DNA of 64,000 bases from assembly GCF_026212465.1 (NCBI RefSeq), contig NC_080053.1, positions 4,985,287-5,049,286 of the forward strand. The letters run 5' to 3'. Made by a program: the position numbers and the translations under genes. This stretch comes from Amaranthus tricolor (Eukaryota; Streptophyta; Magnoliopsida; Caryophyllales; Amaranthaceae). The first letter of the stretch is position 1; the number at the start of each line of letters is the position of its first letter. The notes below the pieces were generated by a model that saw only the letters and a program-made list of their open reading frames with translations, had not been told where the DNA came from and ran no database searches. Below, piece after piece: positions 1 to 12,142 of the stretch.

Positions 1-572
1 GCCCATCTGTTTGGGGATGATAGGCAGTGCTGAACATTAGTTTTGTGCCTAATAACTTCCATAAAGTGCTCCAAAATAAACTTAGAAACATACTATCCCT
101 GTCTGATACTATAGATTTAGGTATGCCATAAATTTTTCACAACTTCATTTAGGTATAATTGAGCAATGTGCTTGGCATCATCTGTCTTATGACAAGCTAG
201 GAAGTGTGCCATCTTGGAAAACCTATCTACAACCACCATAATAGCATCCTTTCCTCTTTGTGTTCTTGGCAAGGCAACAATGAAGTCCATGCTCACATGT
301 TCCCATGGTCTAGCTGCTACGAGGAGTGGTCTATACTCTTCTTTGTGGAAGGTTAACTTTGCCTTGTGTCCTACATCACACCTTAGAATGAATTTACCCA
401 CAGTACCTAGCATTTTTGGCCAAAAGAATTTTTGAGCTAACATGTCTAATGTCTTCTGAATCCCAAAATGCCCTCCTAAAGCCCCTTCATGTACTTCCTT
501 CACTAACACATATCTTAATGGGGACCTAGGCATGCATAGTCTGTTCCCTTTGAACAAAAACCCATCCTGCAT
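1..572 (-). pseudogene. integrase of the Ty3/gypsy element, partial
   Basis: The minus strand shows the HHCC zinc domain (HEGALGGHFGIQKTL, then RCDVGHKAK) followed by the catalytic core: MDFIVALPRTQRGKDAIMV holds the first Asp, and [12 protein letters not shown] in 1-117 holds the second. The text ends at AYHPQTDG at the window edge. In the zinc domain the second Cys of the CxxC pair reads as Gly, and a stop lies near 117. The expected partner, a third acidic residue, is outside the window. Confidence 0.88.
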
Positions 573-699
573 GTGAAACTCTCCTTTAGGTTGTGACTCA
601 CACTCTTTAGCAATAGGCCCTAGCTCTGGATCATCAATATATACTGATCCTTAATGAACTCAAATCCTAAGACCTTAGTTTCTAGTAATGACATGAGGT

Positions 700-1403
700 G
701 ATGTCTCCTACTGAGAGCATCAGCTATCTTATTAGCCTTACCAGCCTTGTAACTTGAGCAAACTTGAAGGATTGCAGATGCTCTACCCATTTACCATGCT
801 TATTATTTAACTTTCTTTGGCCATTGATGTGTCTTAATGACTCTGAACAGAATGCAAAATGAAAGGTTAGATTTTAAGGTAGTGTGCCCAGCTGCCTAAG
901 GCTCTAACTATGGCATAAAACTCTTTATCATAGGTGGAATAGTTCAACCTACTTCCATTCAGTTTCTCACTGAAATAAGCCACAGGTCTACCCTCCTGCA
1001 CCAACACTGCTCCAATTCCTTTGCCACTTGCATCACACTCAACCTCAAAAAGCTTGGTGAAGTTTGGCAATTTTAAGACAGGTGCTTGACATATCTTTTT
1101 TTTTACTAACTCAAAAGCCTGTTGTGCCTCATCTGTCCATTCAAAACTTCCTTTCTTGGTACACTTAGTTAGGGGTGCCAACAAGGTGCTAAAGTTCCTA
1201 ATAAACCTCCTATAGAAGGAAGCAAGACCATGAAATGATCTTACTTCTGTTATGCTGGTTAGTTTAGGCCAAGACTTGATAGCCTCTACTTTGGCTGTGT
1301 CTGCTCTAATGCCTTCCTTCCCTGTGACAAACCCTAAGAAACTCATTTCTTTCATCAAGAAAGCACACTTTTCCAGATTTCTATATAGTTTTTGCTTCCT
1401 CAA
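700..1403 (-). pseudogene. RNase H region of the Ty3/gypsy element
   Basis: The open stretch 1403-867 begins in the reverse transcriptase thumb ([20 protein letters not shown], then [17 protein letters not shown]) and runs into RNase H with [20 protein letters not shown] and the [12 protein letters not shown] segment. The frame ends at a stop at 867. Weak continuation can be followed to about 700. The conserved acidic residues D of CDASG and E of KEFYA are still present. Confidence 0.85.
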
Positions 1404-1439
1404 TACTTCAAACTACATCCTCAAATATGTCAAGTGTAA

Positions 1440-2786
1440 CTCTAAACTGCCACTATAAACTAAGATGTCATCTAGGTAGACTACTATGAATTCTCCTAGG
1501 AATGGTCTTAAGACCTCAGTCATTAATCTCATGAAGGTGCTTGGGGCACCAGTAAGACCAAATGGCATGATAAGCCACTCATATAACCCATACTTAGTCT
1601 TAAAGGTTGTTTTCCATTCATCACCCTCCTTTATTCTAATCTAGTGATAACCACTTCTAAAATCTATCTTGCTAAATCAATGTGCACCAGATAATTCATC
1701 TAGGAGGTCATTTATCCTAGGTATAGGAAACCTATACTTAATGGTGATGTTGTTAACACTCCTGCTGTCTATACACATCCTCCATGTGCCATCTTTCTTA
1801 GGCATTAATAGTGTGGGCATAGCACTGGGACTTAAACTCTCCCTAACAAATCCTCTATTCATCAACTCAGTTACCTGCCTTTGCATCTCCTTGGTTTGTT
1901 CAGGATTAGTTCTATAAGTGGGCTTATTAGAAAGAGGTGCACCAGGAATCAGGTCTATCTGATGCTTAATTCCCCTAATAGGTGGTAGTCTTACAGGTAA
2001 CTCCTTAGGAAAAAAATCCTGAAATTCAGTAAGCAACTTAGTTATACTAGGGTGCATAGGACTGTCCCCTTTACTCACTTCTTTAACAAATAGAATGAAA
2101 ACTGAGTTACCACTTCTAACCAGCTTTTCACAACCTTTCCTATTGATTAAGTGCACTGGTTGCTTAGGTTTAGGAGGGGGTATAGTTTTGTGTGGGGGCA
2201 GAGGTAGCAAACTCTTCTTTTTTCCCTCATGCAACACAGTATATACATTGGTAAACCCATCATGCGTAGTCCTTCTGTCAAGTTGCCATGGCCTTCTTAG
2301 CAGCACATGACAGGCATCCATGTCTAGCACATTACACAACACCTGATCTTGGTACGACCCTATGCTAAAACTAACTAAACACTGCTTCATAACTAAATTT
2401 CCTGTCTGATTATTAAGCCATCTAAGCTTGTAAGGGTGAGGATGAGGTGTAGTGGTCAGTGTCAAGTCCTTCACCAATTCCTTGCTCACACAATTTGATT
2501 CACTACCTCCATCAATGATTACTGCACAAACCTTATCTCCAACTTTACACTTAGTCGGAAATATGTTTTCCCTCTGATCAGACTTAGCTATCCTTGGGGT
2601 GGCATGGAAATTTCTCCTAATCAGCATCCCGTAATGCTCTTCTTTTGGATGAACTATCTCTACATCCTCATCACTCTCAGTGTCCTCATCTTTTTCCATT
2701 ATTCCTAAGTCACTCACCTTAAAAGTACCCTCGTATTCATCCTCTGGGGTAGGTGGTAAAACCACTTTCTCTTTTCCATTAATCAA
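1440..2786 (-). pseudogene. protease and reverse transcriptase of the Ty3/gypsy element
   Basis: An open stretch of 369 codons (2786 to 1677) carries the aspartic protease site (VIIDGGSESN; DGGS is a common plant variant of the D-S/T-G motif). It continues into the reverse transcriptase N-terminal part with LPPIRGIKHQIDLIPG, MPKKDGTWRMCIDSR and RFPIPRINDLLDEL. Past a stop, the polymerase active site YLDD is legible near 1466-1490 ([11 protein letters not shown]). These are class landmarks of Ty3/gypsy polymerases. At least one frame break separates the two halves. Confidence 0.88.
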
Positions 2787-2809
2787 GAAAAGCCTAGCCC
2801 TAGGTCCTG

Positions 2810-3684
2810 TCCTATCTTAGATCTCAGTCCACTCCTTCTGAGTGAATGCCCTGGCATTGGGACACTCATTTTTGTAATGTCCATGACCATGACATTTAAA
2901 ACAAATAACATCCTTAGGTGTGGTGTTGGCTTTGCTTACACTCTTGTTGGATTCAGGTTTTTTCTATGGTGCAATGATAGGCTTGGTGACTATTGTCTTT
3001 TGTGCCCTGTTATAACTATAACTTGGTTTTCTCTTGGCATATTTCTCATACACTAAAGCACTATTGCAAGCCCCTTCATACGTTAAATTCTGCACAACTT
3101 CAAGTTTAATCCTAATTCCTCCTTTAACCCTCCAAGGAACCTACCTCTTTTCATTTTCTCAGGCTCACTGATATCACAAAGCACAACCAACCTTTTCCTC
3201 TCCTGAATGTATTCAGACACTGTTCTATTCCCTTGTCTTATGTTTCCTTAACTAACATACAATTGCTGCTTGTATGTAGAAGGAACATACTTCCTCCTCA
3301 AATGCTTCTTTAATTTGACCCAATTGTCAATTCTGGCTCTTTCCTCCCTTCTCCTTTGTTTCTGTAACCCTTCAAACCAAGTGGCTACAAGTTTGGTAAG
3401 TTTAACCTTAGCAATCTTGTACTTATGTTCATCAGGAGTATCCTTAAAATCAAAATAACGTTCTAGGCTGACCTCCCAATCTATGTAATCCTTAGGTTTG
3501 TTTGAGACCCCTCAAAATCCAACACATCCACCCTCATGGTTCTGTCATCTAAAGCCCTGGGTTCTACATTCTGTGGTGTGTGTGCAATAGGTGTGCCTCC
3601 TGTATTATTGGCATGTAACACCAATTGTTCCACCAATGCAGTTAATGTGTTCAATCTCTCTTCCATACTCATGACTCCAGCCAT
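2810..3684 (-). pseudogene. gag of the Ty3/gypsy element
   Basis: The start is taken at 3684, where the minus strand reads MAGVMSMEERLNTL. The frame then passes through several interruptions with recognisable gag text (WFEGL, KHLRRKYVPSTYKQ). It ends with a zinc knuckle near 2862-2905, read as CFKCHGHGHYKNEC, which fits the retroviral CX2CX4HX4C pattern that binds packaged RNA. Internal stops show it is dead. The shift from gag into the protease frame falls near 2790. Confidence 0.8.
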
Positions 3685-3720
3685 CAGACACAGATGCAAC
3701 AAATAATCTGATTAGAATTG

Positions 3721-4560
3721 ATCAAGAACTGAGTTATTAGACTCAACTGGCTTTAATATTGCAGCGTTAAACTAGATAGTTTATTGCCTGAAATTTGAAG
3801 TAGCAACATTTAAATTGAATGTCGCTAAGTATATCTCACTAAAAGCAAATTATGTTGTAGTGTTTATCTAATGACGCACCATGTTAGTCGAGTAATAATG
3901 GAAATACTATTTCACAATTCGCTCACATCCAACATAACTTTTCTAATATTCTTAATCATGGTCTTTCATTGAAGAAAGACATTAAGCACTTCATCCTTAA
4001 TTTTGATAAAGTTAAAAAAAAATTCCAAGATTAGCTATCCTTAAATGTCTAATACCCTTATAATTGTTTTTTAGTGATTAAATAATATTATACTAATATT
4101 ATTTATGGTTACATATTTAAATAAATATGTTGGCTTTACCCCTTTGATTGATCCATCGTCATATGTTATGATGGAAGACAATGTTAGTCGTTCATTATTG
4201 ATCAATGCATGTAATTATTCTTTGTGGTTTAAATATTTTTCGTAGCATGTAATAAACCGGAAGACTGCAAGAATCTCCATTATGGTCGTTTGCTATAATA
4301 TTTGGAAAACATATTTGTTGCCTAAATCGGTTCAATCCAACCGTTACATAAGCTTCCAAGGTATGATTTCTATCCTTGTTTAATTAGATCTCACAATATA
4401 TGATTTCCATAATATTGATATTCGATAAGATATGAAATTGATTTGTTAAAGATCTCAAATATATGACAAGACACTAATTGATTTATTTCCTATAAAGTTG
4501 TCATAAATATTAAAAGGTTTTTGGTATATTCACTTGTCTAAAATCAAATGATATATTCTA
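3721..4560. other. no recognised feature; AT-rich
   Basis: I see no coding region, RNA gene or clear repeat boundary. The 5' leader and 5' LTR of the gypsy element should lie somewhere here, but the matching LTR is outside the window, so the border cannot be set. Confidence 0.4.
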
Positions 4561-5370
4561 AGCAAGTAATAATTTTAGTCTAAGGTATTATTCTTTTTTT
4601 TTTTACCATTATATATTGCTTATACAAACACACCTTGGATACAACGGTACAATAGCAATTTCAAGGTCTTGACAGAGTCAATTAACGCAAGTTACCGCTA
4701 AAGATTTGAAGCTTCAACTAGTATTTAAGCAAAATGAAGAGAAGAAAGACAAGATGAATAAGGAACAAATAGGTATGTAAAAGAAACATTGCTAAAAAAT
4801 TTCAATGTCTTAGAAAAATCCACATTAAAGAATTCCTATTCAAAGCTCTACATTCAAGTTACCTTTTAAGGTTGGCTTTTAGTAATCATTAGAGTAATTT
4901 CTTGTATTCATAATCGTATTATTCGATTCATTATAAGAAAGAAAAGAAGAAGAGAAAATATCTTTACTTCACTAGGATTAAAGTTTCTAGTTGTTGGTAG
5001 CATTGAGGATACGGGGAGTTGTTAGAAAATAAGTGTGATCTTCTAAAGCTTGTATCTAGAAATCTAAGATGAGAGTGAATAAAGAGTATTTGTCAAAATC
5101 CTTAGAGCTAGGAAAATATTCAAAGGTAGAGATAAGGTCCTCTAAAGGACTGAACTCTTTACATACTTGTCTTTTTTGTTTTCGCATCTTTACATTTTGT
5201 TTTTATCTTTGCTCAAACAACAAATCCCAAACTTACTCCACAAAGCAACTTTTGTTTTTAGTTTGTCAAGGTCCTTACTAACTTTTTCAAGGCCTTGACT
5301 TGTTATCAAGTTAAAAGTCAAAAAGTTGTCATATTGTATTCAGCCCCCCTTCCTTTCTAGAGTATTCCAT
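4560..5370 (+). repeat. possible solo LTR of a Copia/Sirevirus-like element
   Basis: The sequence before 5370 ends with CAGCCCCCCTTCCTTTC after a T-rich stretch, and has a GTTGTTGG-like block near 4990. Both remind me of the 3' ends of Sirevirus-type Copia LTRs. I see no second LTR, primer binding site or target duplication. Treat this as a resemblance only. Confidence 0.25.
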
Positions 5371-7890
5371 CACCCTTATTAATTCTTAAAATTGTATTTA
5401 AGATAATTTAATGTTTTGCCCTTGTAACCCAAAATATAATATTTGATGTCAATTTGGTCATTTTTTCAACTATTTTAACAAAAAAGATTTAATTTTTGAA
5501 TTTTTCCGAGAAAAGTCATTTAGAATGGATGGTAACAACTACAATTATGTTTTATTGGGATTTCTTTTTATAGTATGAATGTTTTATGAATTGGTTAGTC
5601 AAAAGAGCATGCAAGACTGTTTAGGTGGAACACACGAGGACTTATGGCATGTTATAAGCAATTAGAAGCCCTTTTTGATTCTGTTTTGAAAGGGTTTTTC
5701 TTTCTTTTTTTCATGGTTACATACCCTTTATCTGTTTTTGGGTTATTTTATTTTAACCAATTTTGATTATTGATAGAATTTAAGCAATAAATTATTTTCT
5801 TTCTTAGTAATCAATTACTTAAAAGTTAAGTATACTAAATCAATAAAATTAAAGTTTCCAATTAATTAATAACTTGAATTTATTGAAGTAATTAATTAAG
5901 AGATGGATAATTAATTACTTAAAAGTTAAGTTTATTGATTAAACAGAGGATTTAATTTCTTTATTAGTCAATAATTTAAATTTGTTATATTAACTAATGT
6001 GATAATCTATATATATTGCTTTTTTAGAATGTGTGATGTTGTATATGATTTCAAACTTAATAGAATTTTAGTGGTTTACAGTTTTCGCACCGTCTAGTTT
6101 GAATGTAATCTTTATTTTTGTAAATTATTTAAATTTTTACTTTTTAAGTAAATATGTATACATTCAAAGAAATTTATATCCACACGGGTGATCAAAAATG
6201 AAAGATGATTCAAAATGTTGACTCATCAAGATGAAAGAGATCCAAGTGCAAACACAAATGCTTCGATGAAAAACATATAACATCAAGTAATAAGTGAAAG
6301 CAATGTCTCGGTAACATGCTAGGCGGAATAGTTTGTGTTTAATTGCAAGATTTTGCGATGTAAGCTAAAAAGGCGCTATATCTTGGAGCTCACAGGTTCA
6401 ATATGATTGGATACTTTTAGCATATTGAGAAATGGGGTTCCTCTCACCCTGAAGAGCTTATCATTGACATCATCATGGATTCATTGATGTTGGATTTAAC
6501 ACCTTTAGGGGTTATTTCTATATGCAAAATGGAAAAACATCCATGCGAGAATTGCCTAGGATGTTGGTGTAGACTAAGAGAAGTTTCCCTAAAGATCCTA
6601 AAAAAACTCATCAAAGATGTCTTGTTAGTCAAGTAGACCACAAACTTTAGGAAAGCAAAAGACTTTGAAAGCTAAAAAAAAAAAGAAATTGTGAAAGTCA
6701 CAACTCTAACTCTAAAACCTAAAGTCAAGAAGCCTAAGGTAGCTATTGAGCAAAGATGCTTTGATCTATCTTTTACATTTAATCTTAATTTACTATTAAA
6801 TATTGTTGTTTTAGGATATAATTTTGAGAGAGAGTTGAAAGTATTTAGAGAATTGAAACCTCAAAAGGTGAACTAAAATCATAGGCTATCATAGTCTCTA
6901 GTTTGTTATAGAGTTGAACTCAAGTTGTTAAAGAGTAGCGCATATTTATTGTTTGATATTCTAGTTAATTACAATAAGAAAACATGAAGAGGTTTATTCA
7001 ATTATACGGGCATATATTTGGATATAATATTGACACTTGACCATGATTCTAATAATACTAGAATCTTGATAATGTTTTAATAGAATCTTTAGACATGAGT
7101 AATCCTTTACTACATTTTAGTATTGTTCTGGTGTATTTTGTCAAATGTTCCCTTAAATTGTGGTTAAAAAAGAAATAACTACGTTTTAGTAGGAGTATTT
7201 AGTCTATAAGATTGAATAAGTCACTCTATCTTGATAGGATTGATATACTAGCACTTTTGAGTGAGATTTAAGAATTAATACGGAGCGATGCATTCTGGGT
7301 TAATTTATAATTCATGTAAGATTAGTTCAAACTCAAAGAGATTGGCCAAGAAAGAATTTTGTGGTAACAGTTTTGTATCACTAGGAATAGTGTACTATAA
7401 TGGTAAAATTGATATTATCGGACTTAGGAAATTCTAGTATTGTTATCTTATCTACAAATAATTCAGATATTGAATGATTTTGTCTGAGATAAATCTGACA
7501 ATACATATTAAATACGTATAAGATCAACATAGACATATAAATAGTATATTTAATATACGGGTGTCGCTTGCTAGAGAATAACATTTGTTTTGGACTACTA
7601 AGATTAGATTTAATATTAATAAGTTAAAATATTCAGTTAATATTAGCGTTTATTTAAGAATGAGTTTTGCCAATGGTATTTTTGACTTTTTTTTATATAG
7701 GTCTAGTAGTCGGTCAGAAGAAAAGGAAAAAGTGGCGTAAATCTTTCTTACTTCTATCATTGTTCTTTAGGTGCTAGCACGTCATTTATCTAGATTTAAG
7801 GGGACTAATTAAATGTATCTATTTTAATATAGCAAAGGTGTGTGGCTTAAATCTTTCTCTACGTCAATAGTATTTTGAAGTACTTAATCC
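5371..7890. other. no recognised gene; AT-rich intergenic
   Basis: Short open frames are scattered on both strands, none with a recognisable domain, good codon structure or splice context. No terminal repeats were found. Confidence 0.5.
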
Positions 7891-7891
7891 C

Positions 7892-8997
7892 TACTACAAA
7901 AACACGAACATATAGTGAAGGCACTCGTCATCACCCTCGAGTCGCTAAATTGTTCGGCCGACAGATGGATGACGGCTTTTTGACTCGTTGCTAAATAAGT
8001 GAACACTAAATAAAAGGGGCATAGACCATGTCGATCGCCTCTTCTTGCCGTCACGTTCCAACAAATTTCAAAAAAACTAAAAAAACAAATAAATTAGCGA
8101 TGATCCCAAGTTGTCGTCGAGCCATCGCTAAATTCCAAAAAAAAAATGTCGTCCCCTGAATATAATGCATTCATTTTGATTGTTAATTTATTTATTATTT
8201 TTATAATATTAATATTATTAACTACGAATATTAATATTATTATTTTTTACAAAAAATATTATTATCAATATTTTAATAAGTATAAATATCACTATTTATT
8301 TGATCTCAAAAAACACTACCTTTATTATGAATATATTTATTGATTTATCATTAATAAGAAGTATATTTTGTTAATTTATTATGAATATTAATATCATTAG
8401 TTTATTAATAAATATAAATACTTTATTATGAATATTATTAATTATTAAGTTATATTTAAATTAATAAAAAATAAATTTGTTCTTTAAAAATAAAAAATGA
8501 GGAAAAGTATTTAGAAATCCCAAAGGAGAATATGTGTTAAAAATTCAAAATGAGAGATAAGAAATCAGAAATAAAGTTGTGAAAGAAAAAATGACCTTTT
8601 TCTAATAAACGTTTGAACCTGGTGACGGACTGGCTACGACTTGGCAATAGAATGGCTATAGCCTGGTAACCATAACAAAGATGGCAACGACATAGCTACG
8701 ACCCTAGTTTGTGTCTATATTTTATAGAAAACTTAAATAAACAAATTAAAATGGTGACGACCTGATTACAGCCCCAAGTCACCCCGTTGACGACAGCCGT
8801 AGCCAAGTCGTCCCTAATTTAGAAAAATAAATAAATAAAATTTAAAAAAGTTGGGTGGCGAAAAGCTAGGGATTTCGTCAAGGCGTCACCATTTTATCAT
8901 CACTAGGTTATCGCGATGTTGTCGTCATTTATTAAAAAGGTGACGAACAAACGTTCTCGCTTTTTGACCATCGCGATTTAAATATTTTTATTTAGTG
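7892..8997. mobile_element. CACTA-like non-autonomous element (tentative)
   Basis: The left end reads TACTACAAAAACACG and the right end is TTTAGTG, close to the CACTACAAAAA ends of plant CACTA (En/Spm) elements. Both flanks are rich in short GTCGTC and GTCGCTAAA-like units on both strands, as in CACTA subterminal transposase-binding arrays. The centre is AT-rich with no transposase. The flanks are CCC and CCT, so the 3-bp target duplication is not exact. Borders are approximate. Confidence 0.42.
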
Positions 8998-9234
8998 CCT
9001 TACATTGTCGTATAAGTTAGTCATCAATGATTAATGATTCTTTACACACTTTTTTGATTCATATGTTTTACTCCTTTGGTTCCCTAATGAAGTTTCCACA
9101 AGGATTATTCACGAGAATTAAAAAAATATATAATCTTTATATACTGGATATATATTTTATTGAATAATAAATTTGATAGAGAAAAAAATTAAGGACTATA
9201 AACATTATAAAAATATTAAAAGAATGTTACTGAT

Positions 9235-9639
9235 AACATTCGAGATTATGCAGGATTATATTATACACAAAAGATCCTTTTTTGGCTCTCTCTTTAGCCC
9301 TATGCCTCTTATCCCTAGGAGGTCTTCCTCCACTAGCAGGTTTTTTCGGAAAAATCTATTTATTCTTGTGTGGATGGCAGGCGGGCCTATAATTATTGGT
9401 TTTAATAGGACTCCTTACAAGCGTTCTTTTTATCTACTATTATCTAAAAATAATCAAGTTATTAATGACTGGACGAAACCAAGAAATAACCCCTCACGTG
9501 CGAAATTATAGAAGATCCCCTTTAAGATCAATGAATTCCATCGAACTGAGTATGATTGTATGTGTGATAGCATCTACTATACCAGGAATATCAATGAACC
9601 CGATTATTAAATTGCTTAGGATACCCTTTTTTAGCTTCT
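9235..9639 (+). pseudogene. ndhB: plastid-derived ndhB 3' fragment
   Basis: The translated pieces read [20 protein letters not shown] text broken over two frames (9173-9511 and 9396-9641). They then read [39 protein letters not shown] and [18 protein letters not shown], ending ISMNPII. This is the C-terminal part of NAD(P)H-plastoquinone oxidoreductase subunit 2. The last codons before the stop are shifted by a small deletion. Upstream exon 1 and the intron are absent. It has no nuclear promoter or transit peptide and is not expected to function. Confidence 0.93.
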
Positions 9640-10207
9640 AGAGTCTATTTCTTAGTTCAAGATCCCTCTTACTCTTACTAACTGGAATCAAAGAATTTAG
9701 TAGATCTGTTCCGCTCAAAATGGGAATGGGCTAGGGTTATGAACTTATAATCTAGAATCTAATGATCGAGTCGATTTCATGATTATAAGTCCATTCCATA
9801 TCGGACCAGAATAGGGTTATATACATGCTCATTATGAGAAGGGGTCATTCGAGCGTATTTAAATAGATAATATGTTTACATATGGATCCCCGCGTTGTTC
9901 CATTCCATATAGGATTAGGAATAGGCGACATCGGACCCGCTTTTTACATCTCTCGTTATTTGGGACCCTATTCATCTCTTTAGGCTTCTATTGAATCGAA
10001 AAATAGGGTTGATTATCCATCTTTTTGATATATATATATATAAGGATAAGGTATCCTCTAGATAATTCAAATCGAAGCAATTGAATGTCCGACCCTGGCC
10101 TATATGACCGATCAATAGAAATACTCCAACACTCCACCTTTGTTATATATTTCATACATCACACTAGATAGATATCATATTCATGAGATACGAATCACTT
10201 TCAAGAT

Positions 10208-10273
10208 GCATTGGTGGTGAAATAGTAGGCACGCTAGACTCAAAATCTCTTGCTCAAGAGCGTGGAGGTTCCA
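10208..10273 (+). pseudogene. trnL-CAA: truncated plastid-type tRNA-Leu (CAA)
   Basis: The sequence starts GCATTGGTGGTGAAATAG and carries the anticodon loop CTCAAAA with anticodon CAA. It then has the variable arm and GTGGAGGTTC, and stops in the T-loop. The 3' half of the T-arm and the acceptor strand are missing. One base pair of the anticodon stem is also lost. From memory of the chloroplast gene, it sits just downstream of ndhB, as here. Confidence 0.9.
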
Positions 10274-10285
10274 GTAGAAAAAATA

Positions 10286-10430
10286 TGGGGACTACAACTA
10301 ATAAAAAATGTTTTTATAAAGTTAGTGGGAAAATGTGGGGACTATAAGAAATATAAAATATTAAAATAAAGTTAATAGAAGATATATGGGGACCAAAAAC
10401 ATTATTAAAATATTAAAATGAGAATGAAAA
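10286..10430. repeat. degenerate tandem repeat, GGGGAC units
   Basis: About three imperfect copies of a unit of roughly 55 bp, each with TGGGGAC, AATATTAAAAT and AAAGTTA. A related sequence in reverse orientation lies at 40966-41130. Confidence 0.55.
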
Positions 10431-11145
10431 AGGTTATTTTTTGTCCAAAATTGATTATATAAATAGAAAAAGTCTTTGTAGGAATAACAAATGAAACACC
10501 CTAAAATGGTAAAGAAGAACTTCTTTAAGAAAAATGGGGGAATAATATGTTTCTTGAATCTTGAGTTATAGATCTTTAAGAATTATTTTTTGGCATTTTT
10601 ACACCTATGAGATCCTTTGCTTACCAACTTTGGACAACAATCATATTATTAACTAAAAAAACTGGAAAATTCTATGTGTCATTGTCACGATGATTTGCCA
10701 TATGAAATAATCAAGTTAATTAATTGCTATATTTATTAAACTAAATAAGATAAAGTCAATTTTATTTTATTAAATTATACTATTAACTAAAGTTGATAAA
10801 TTCCCTTTAAATTAAACATTAACGGAGTGAAAAAAATATATCTATCATTAAATGGCATTGTTATATTATAATTATATTGATTATAAAATTTTAATGTGAA
10901 AATTTCAACTTGATAGCGATAAAATATATAATTATATCATTATTTAAAAATTATAATACTTTTATATTTTAATACCAATAACTTTGGGTATTTACGGATT
11001 TTTATACAAGTAATAAAATATAGAAATTCATAATATAATAAATTTTAAGAAAAGACATTCAACTGCTTAAAAAAAAAGAGATATACATAAAGATAAGACG
11101 AAGAGGGAATAAGAGATAGAGATATGCTATACATACTAACCGTAC
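10431..11145. other. no recognised gene; AT-rich
   Basis: This is where exons 2-4 of the methylesterase copy at 11146 should lie. I looked for the GHSxGG and DHxP blocks on the minus strand and found neither. Confidence 0.5.
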
Positions 11146-11478
11146 CTTTTCACCAACAGGAAGGCTTTCCAAAAGTTGATCAAGAGGCTGATTATAGTGT
11201 TTGAAAGTAAAGACAGTATCAGCATCTGTGCGATCAGTCCCTGAGCTTGTAAGATCCGGGCAGCTCACTTTATACCCCATGTTTTCTAGTATATCCTTTA
11301 TTCTATACCAGCACCATCCTCCATGGCTGGCTCCATGTACTAGCACAAAGTGACTTGTTTTATTCATGTCTGATTCATTTGCCATTTTATTAGACCCTTT
11401 TGTTATATGTAAAGGAAATATTATTACTACTAAAAGAAACAATTTTATGTGGTTCAATGGGAAGAAAAAGGTAACCAT
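11146..11478 (-). pseudogene. orphan first exon of a methylesterase (SABP2/MES-like)
   Basis: The minus strand from ATG at 11478 encodes 111 codons. First comes a hydrophobic N-terminus (MVTFFFPLNHIKLFLLVVII), then HFVLVHGASHGGWCWYRI with the oxyanion-hole HG, and YKVSCPDLTSSGTDR. It ends in GEK at a good donor (GAAAAG/GTACGG), the same exon border as in the gene at 19330-23999. The two exons are clearly paralogous. No exon with the nucleophile serine or the catalytic His follows downstream, so this looks like a truncated copy. An in-frame upstream ATG at 11532 exists, but the start at 11478 gives the better signal peptide. Confidence 0.8.
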
Positions 11479-11666
11479 TTCAGTCGATATTAGGATACGT
11501 ACAAATTCAAGAATACTGATGTTGTGGTGCACGTAGTTATCTGCTTTATCTTCTAATAAATACAGACGACAAAGTTTAAATATGACGCAGTTGGACCGGC
11601 GTACTTAGTTTCTCTTGACTTGCATTCAAGGGGAGACTTGACGAGTGCAAAAGGTGCAAATGTAAA

Positions 11667-11972
11667 CGGTCCGTTTTGTTAGTGGTATTAAATGACTGGT
11701 GATATTAATGAGAATGATTTATAATGTAATATTTCATCAAAGTTTCATGTTATTTTCATGGTGATAGAATTTTAATCATAAAAAAGTTTTTTTTTAATAA
11801 ATTTTCATTACTACCTAATACCACATTTTCTAATTATAATGTATTGAACTAAATATTATGAAGAAAATGAGATAATTAAAATTGGACAAGCATTACCATT
11901 AAGATTGCCAAGAGATTTTTGAACCAAAATTATACTCTTATTCATGTTTATTACTACCGTTTAAAATGGGCA
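11667..11972. repeat. MITE family A, copy B
   Basis: The left end CGGTCCGTTTTGTTAGTGG and the reversed right end (ATGGTAATAA-type text before CGTTTAAAATGGGC) mirror each other. The interior contains GAATGATTTATAATG and AATTTTCATTACTACC. It is the same family as 16327-16640 and 40813-40965. The target duplication is not clear. Confidence 0.6.
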
Positions 11973-12142
11973 GGCATAAGGTATGTATAATCATAAGTAT
12001 ATGTATAGGGACGAAGTTATTATTAAATCCTTATTAAAATGTTGATCTACCAATACGCACTAATAAATTTTCTCTTTAACATTCATCACAAATTCTGAAT
12101 AGCCTAATAGCTGAACTACTACCAGACAATCAAAAAAATTCT

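Larger units (their letters stand above)
1..3720 (-). mobile_element. Ty3/gypsy LTR retrotransposon, decayed and cut by the window edge
   Basis: On the minus strand the order gag, protease, reverse transcriptase, RNase H, integrase can be followed from about 3684 down to position 1. This is the Ty3/gypsy order, with integrase last. Every domain is broken by stops or frameshifts, so the copy is not coding-competent. The 3' part of integrase and the 3' LTR lie outside the window. I could not identify the 5' LTR or a convincing primer binding site above 3720. No chromodomain can be assessed, so the clade is open. Confidence 0.93.
9232..10274 (+). other. plastid DNA insertion (NUPT): ndhB 3' end, spacer and part of trnL-CAA
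   Basis: From 9235 the sequence follows the chloroplast ndhB second exon, then a GC-richer spacer unlike the surrounding AT-rich DNA, and then the start of trnL-CAA at 10208. This is the gene order of the chloroplast inverted repeat. The match stops abruptly inside the tRNA T-arm near 10274, and on the left inside ndhB. Point changes and small indels show decay after transfer to the nucleus. Confidence 0.92.

Noticed and set aside
9173..9511. 112-codon frame as a nuclear gene
   Set aside because: It is plastid ndhB sequence read across frame breaks.
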